DNA of 8,173 bases, taken from assembly GCA_938003665.1 (NCBI GenBank), contig CALKYI010000264.1, positions 1 to 8,173 of the forward strand, read 5' to 3'. Below the pieces are notes generated by a model, which saw only the letters and a list, made by a program, of their open reading frames with translations, ran no database searches and was not told where the DNA came from. Shown here piece after piece: positions 6,712 through 8,173 of this stretch. The stretch comes from an uncultured Flavobacteriales bacterium. GTDB taxonomy: Bacteria; Bacteroidota; Bacteroidia; Flavobacteriales_D; Sanyastnellaceae. The position numbers and the translations under genes were made by a program. Positions within the stretch are counted from its first letter, which is position 1. Each line of letters starts with the position of its first letter.

Positions 6712-8173
6712 ATGGACGCTAAATTTTCGCCGAGGGTAAAAGACGTGATCACGTACAGCAGAGAAGAGGCGCTGCGATTAGGGCACAACTACATCGGGGT
6801 GGAACACCTCATGTTGGGCATCATCCGGGAAGGAGAAGGAACAGCAGTGCGCATTTTGGAGGGGTTGAACGTCGATTTACAAAAGTTGCGTAAGGCATTG
6901 GAAGGAAGCATTCGGCCGACGGCTGGTTCTTCCGTTGGAGCTGGCAACATCCCCCTCGTAAAGCAGGCGGAGAAAATTTTGAAAATCACGTACCTCGAAG
7001 CGAAGATTTTTAAATCCAATTTGATTGGTACAGAAAACCTGATGCTCAGCATTCTCAAAGACGAAGACAATGTGGCGACTAAGGCACTTTCTGCCTTTAA
7101 CATCGACTATGATGTAGCGAAAGAGGAATACGAAAGCATGATGGACAACTCGAAGGAAGGCGAAGCGAGCCCCGCACCACGGGAAGAGGCGGCGGACTAC
7201 GGCGAGGAAGAAGGCGGAAATGATACGTTGGGTGGTGCTGGAGGCCGTTCTGCTCGAAAAGTGGATCCCAAGAGCAAAACGCCCGTCTTGGATAACTTCG
7301 GTCGTGACTTGACAAAGATGGCCGAAGAGGGCCGTTTGGATGCCATCGTAGGGCGCCAGAAAGAAATCGAACGCGTCTCGCAAATCCTTTCTCGCCGCAA
7401 AAAGAACAACCCCATCCTCATCGGTGAGCCTGGCGTTGGTAAAAGCGCCATCGCCGAAGGATTGGCCCTGCGCATTGTCGAGAAGAAAGTGAGCCGCGTG
7501 TTGTTTAATAAGCGCATTGTAACACTCGATGTCGCCTCCCTGGTCGCCGGAACGAAGTACCGCGGTCAATTTGAGGAACGCATGAAGGCGGTCATGAATG
7601 AGTTGGAGAAATCTCCCGATGTCATTTTGTTCATTGACGAGATTCACACCATTGTCGGAGCAGGTGGAGCAAGCGGCTCCTTGGATGCTTCGAACATGTT
7701 CAAGCCGGCACTAGCCCGCGGTGAGATCCAGTGCATTGGTGCCACCAACTTGGACGAATACCGCCAGCAAATTGAAAAGGACGGAGCCCTCGAGCAAAAA
7801 AAACAAAAAGTATTGGTTGAGCCCACCTCCATTGACGAGACCGTTCAAATTTTGAACAACATCAAGGACAAATATGAGGAAAACCACAGCGTCACGTATA
7901 CGCCTGAAGCGATTGACGACTGCGTCAACCTGACCGCGCGTTACATCACCGATCGGCACCTCCCGGACAAGGCAATCGATGCCATGGACGAGGTGGGTTC
8001 CCGCGTCCACTTGAACAACATCAACGTCCCCGATGAAATCGTCCAAATCGAGGAGGAAATTGAAAAAATCAAAGAGGAGAAGGTCCGTGTAGTGCGTTCA
8101 CAGCGCTACGAGGAAGCCGCACGCCTCCGAGACACCGAACGAACGCTGAACGACAAGCTCGAAAAGGCCAAGC
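6712..8173 (+). CDS. clpC: ATP-dependent Clp protease ATP-binding subunit ClpC, N-terminal 487 residues (C-terminus beyond right edge)
   Basis: ClpC is a cytoplasmic AAA+ unfoldase that feeds substrates to ClpP. The start MDAKFSPRVKDVITYSREEA and the two Clp_N repeats (about 1-143) are ClpC/A-type. A Gly/Glu-rich linker follows (about 147-185). The first ATPase domain shows Walker A GEPGVGKS (238-245), pore loop GTKYRGQFEER (280-290, Tyr283) and Walker B ILFIDE (305-310). A short UVR-like coiled-coil middle domain starts near 445 (RYEEAARLRDTER, 465-477), as expected of ClpC and unlike the long ClpB M-domain. The second ATPase domain and the ClpP-binding loop lie outside the window. Oddities: the usual ALERRFQ motif reads ALEQKKQ (359-365), removing both arginine-finger residues; sensor-1 GATT reads GATN (343-346); DEAGSR reads DEVGSR (426-431). 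The frame stays open across the A-rich tract. The gene is divergent from gyrA. There is no Shine-Dalgarno sequence, and a TAGTTTAG sequence at 6638-6645 is an imperfect promoter match. Confidence 0.95.
   Translation, partial: MDAKFSPRVKDVITYSREEALRLGHNYIGVEHLMLGIIREGEGTAVRILEGLNVDLQKLRKALEGSIRPTAGSSVGAGNIPLVKQAEKILKITYLEAKIFKSNLIGTENLMLSILKDEDNVATKALSAFNIDYDVAKEEYESMMDNSKEGEASPAPREEAADYGEEEGGNDTLGGAGGRSARKVDPKSKTPVLDNFGRDLTKMAEEGRLDAIVGRQKEIERVSQILSRRKKNNPILIGEPGVGKSAIAEGLALRIVEKKVSRVLFNKRIVTLDVASLVAGTKYRGQFEERMKAVMNELEKSPDVILFIDEIHTIVGAGGASGSLDASNMFKPALARGEIQCIGATNLDEYRQQIEKDGALEQKKQKVLVEPTSIDETVQILNNIKDKYEENHSVTYTPEAIDDCVNLTARYITDRHLPDKAIDAMDEVGSRVHLNNINVPDEIVQIEEEIEKIKEEKVRVVRSQRYEEAARLRDTERTLNDKLEKAK

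Noticed and set aside
6877..7647. Open frame of 256 codons on the minus strand inside clpC.
   Set aside because: It lies opposite highly conserved ClpC motifs (Walker A, pore loop, Walker B) and shows no protein-family features of its own.

Overview
The window is an ordinary chromosomal housekeeping stretch from a member of the Bacteroidota. The signs are a secreted protein ending in a type IX secretion (T9SS) sorting domain, -7 promoter elements of the TAnnTTTG type, no convincing Shine-Dalgarno sequence before any of the five protein genes, and a gyrA followed by a secreted TPR protein with clpC divergent to it, an arrangement I recall from Flavobacteriia-like genomes. The exact family cannot be fixed from the sequence.

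Layout, left to right. Positions 1-948 (minus) hold the first 316 codons of clpB, a disaggregase cut by the left edge. Positions 1101-2381 (minus) hold a signal-peptide-bearing, beta-propeller-like protein with a T9SS C-terminal sorting domain; a single in-frame TAA at 1773-1775 interrupts it. Next come a strong rho-independent terminator and a tRNA-Ser(UGA) gene (2466-2554, minus) with a perfect -7 element just upstream. After a second terminator come a secreted TPR protein (2741-3880, minus) and complete gyrA (3953-6466, minus), 72 bases apart. A 245-base divergent intergenic region (6467-6711) separates gyrA from clpC. It holds a perfect and a near-perfect DnaA-box sequence facing each other, and a nested inverted repeat in the clpC leader. 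clpC (6712-8173, plus) runs off the right edge after 487 codons.

How the genes relate: gyrA (DNA supercoiling) and the TPR gene probably share transcription, although the TPR gene also has a promoter-like element of its own. clpB and clpC are both stress-related AAA+ unfoldases, but they lie about 5.8 kb apart in opposite orientations and are not one operon.

I found no undescribed multi-gene system, CRISPR array or mobile element. The points most worth checking are the ClpC first ATPase domain, where the usual Arg-Arg-Phe (arginine-finger) motif reads Gln-Lys-Lys inside an A-rich tract, the lone nonsense codon in the T9SS cargo gene, and the DnaA-box pair between gyrA and clpC. No intergenic stretch exceeds 300 bases.
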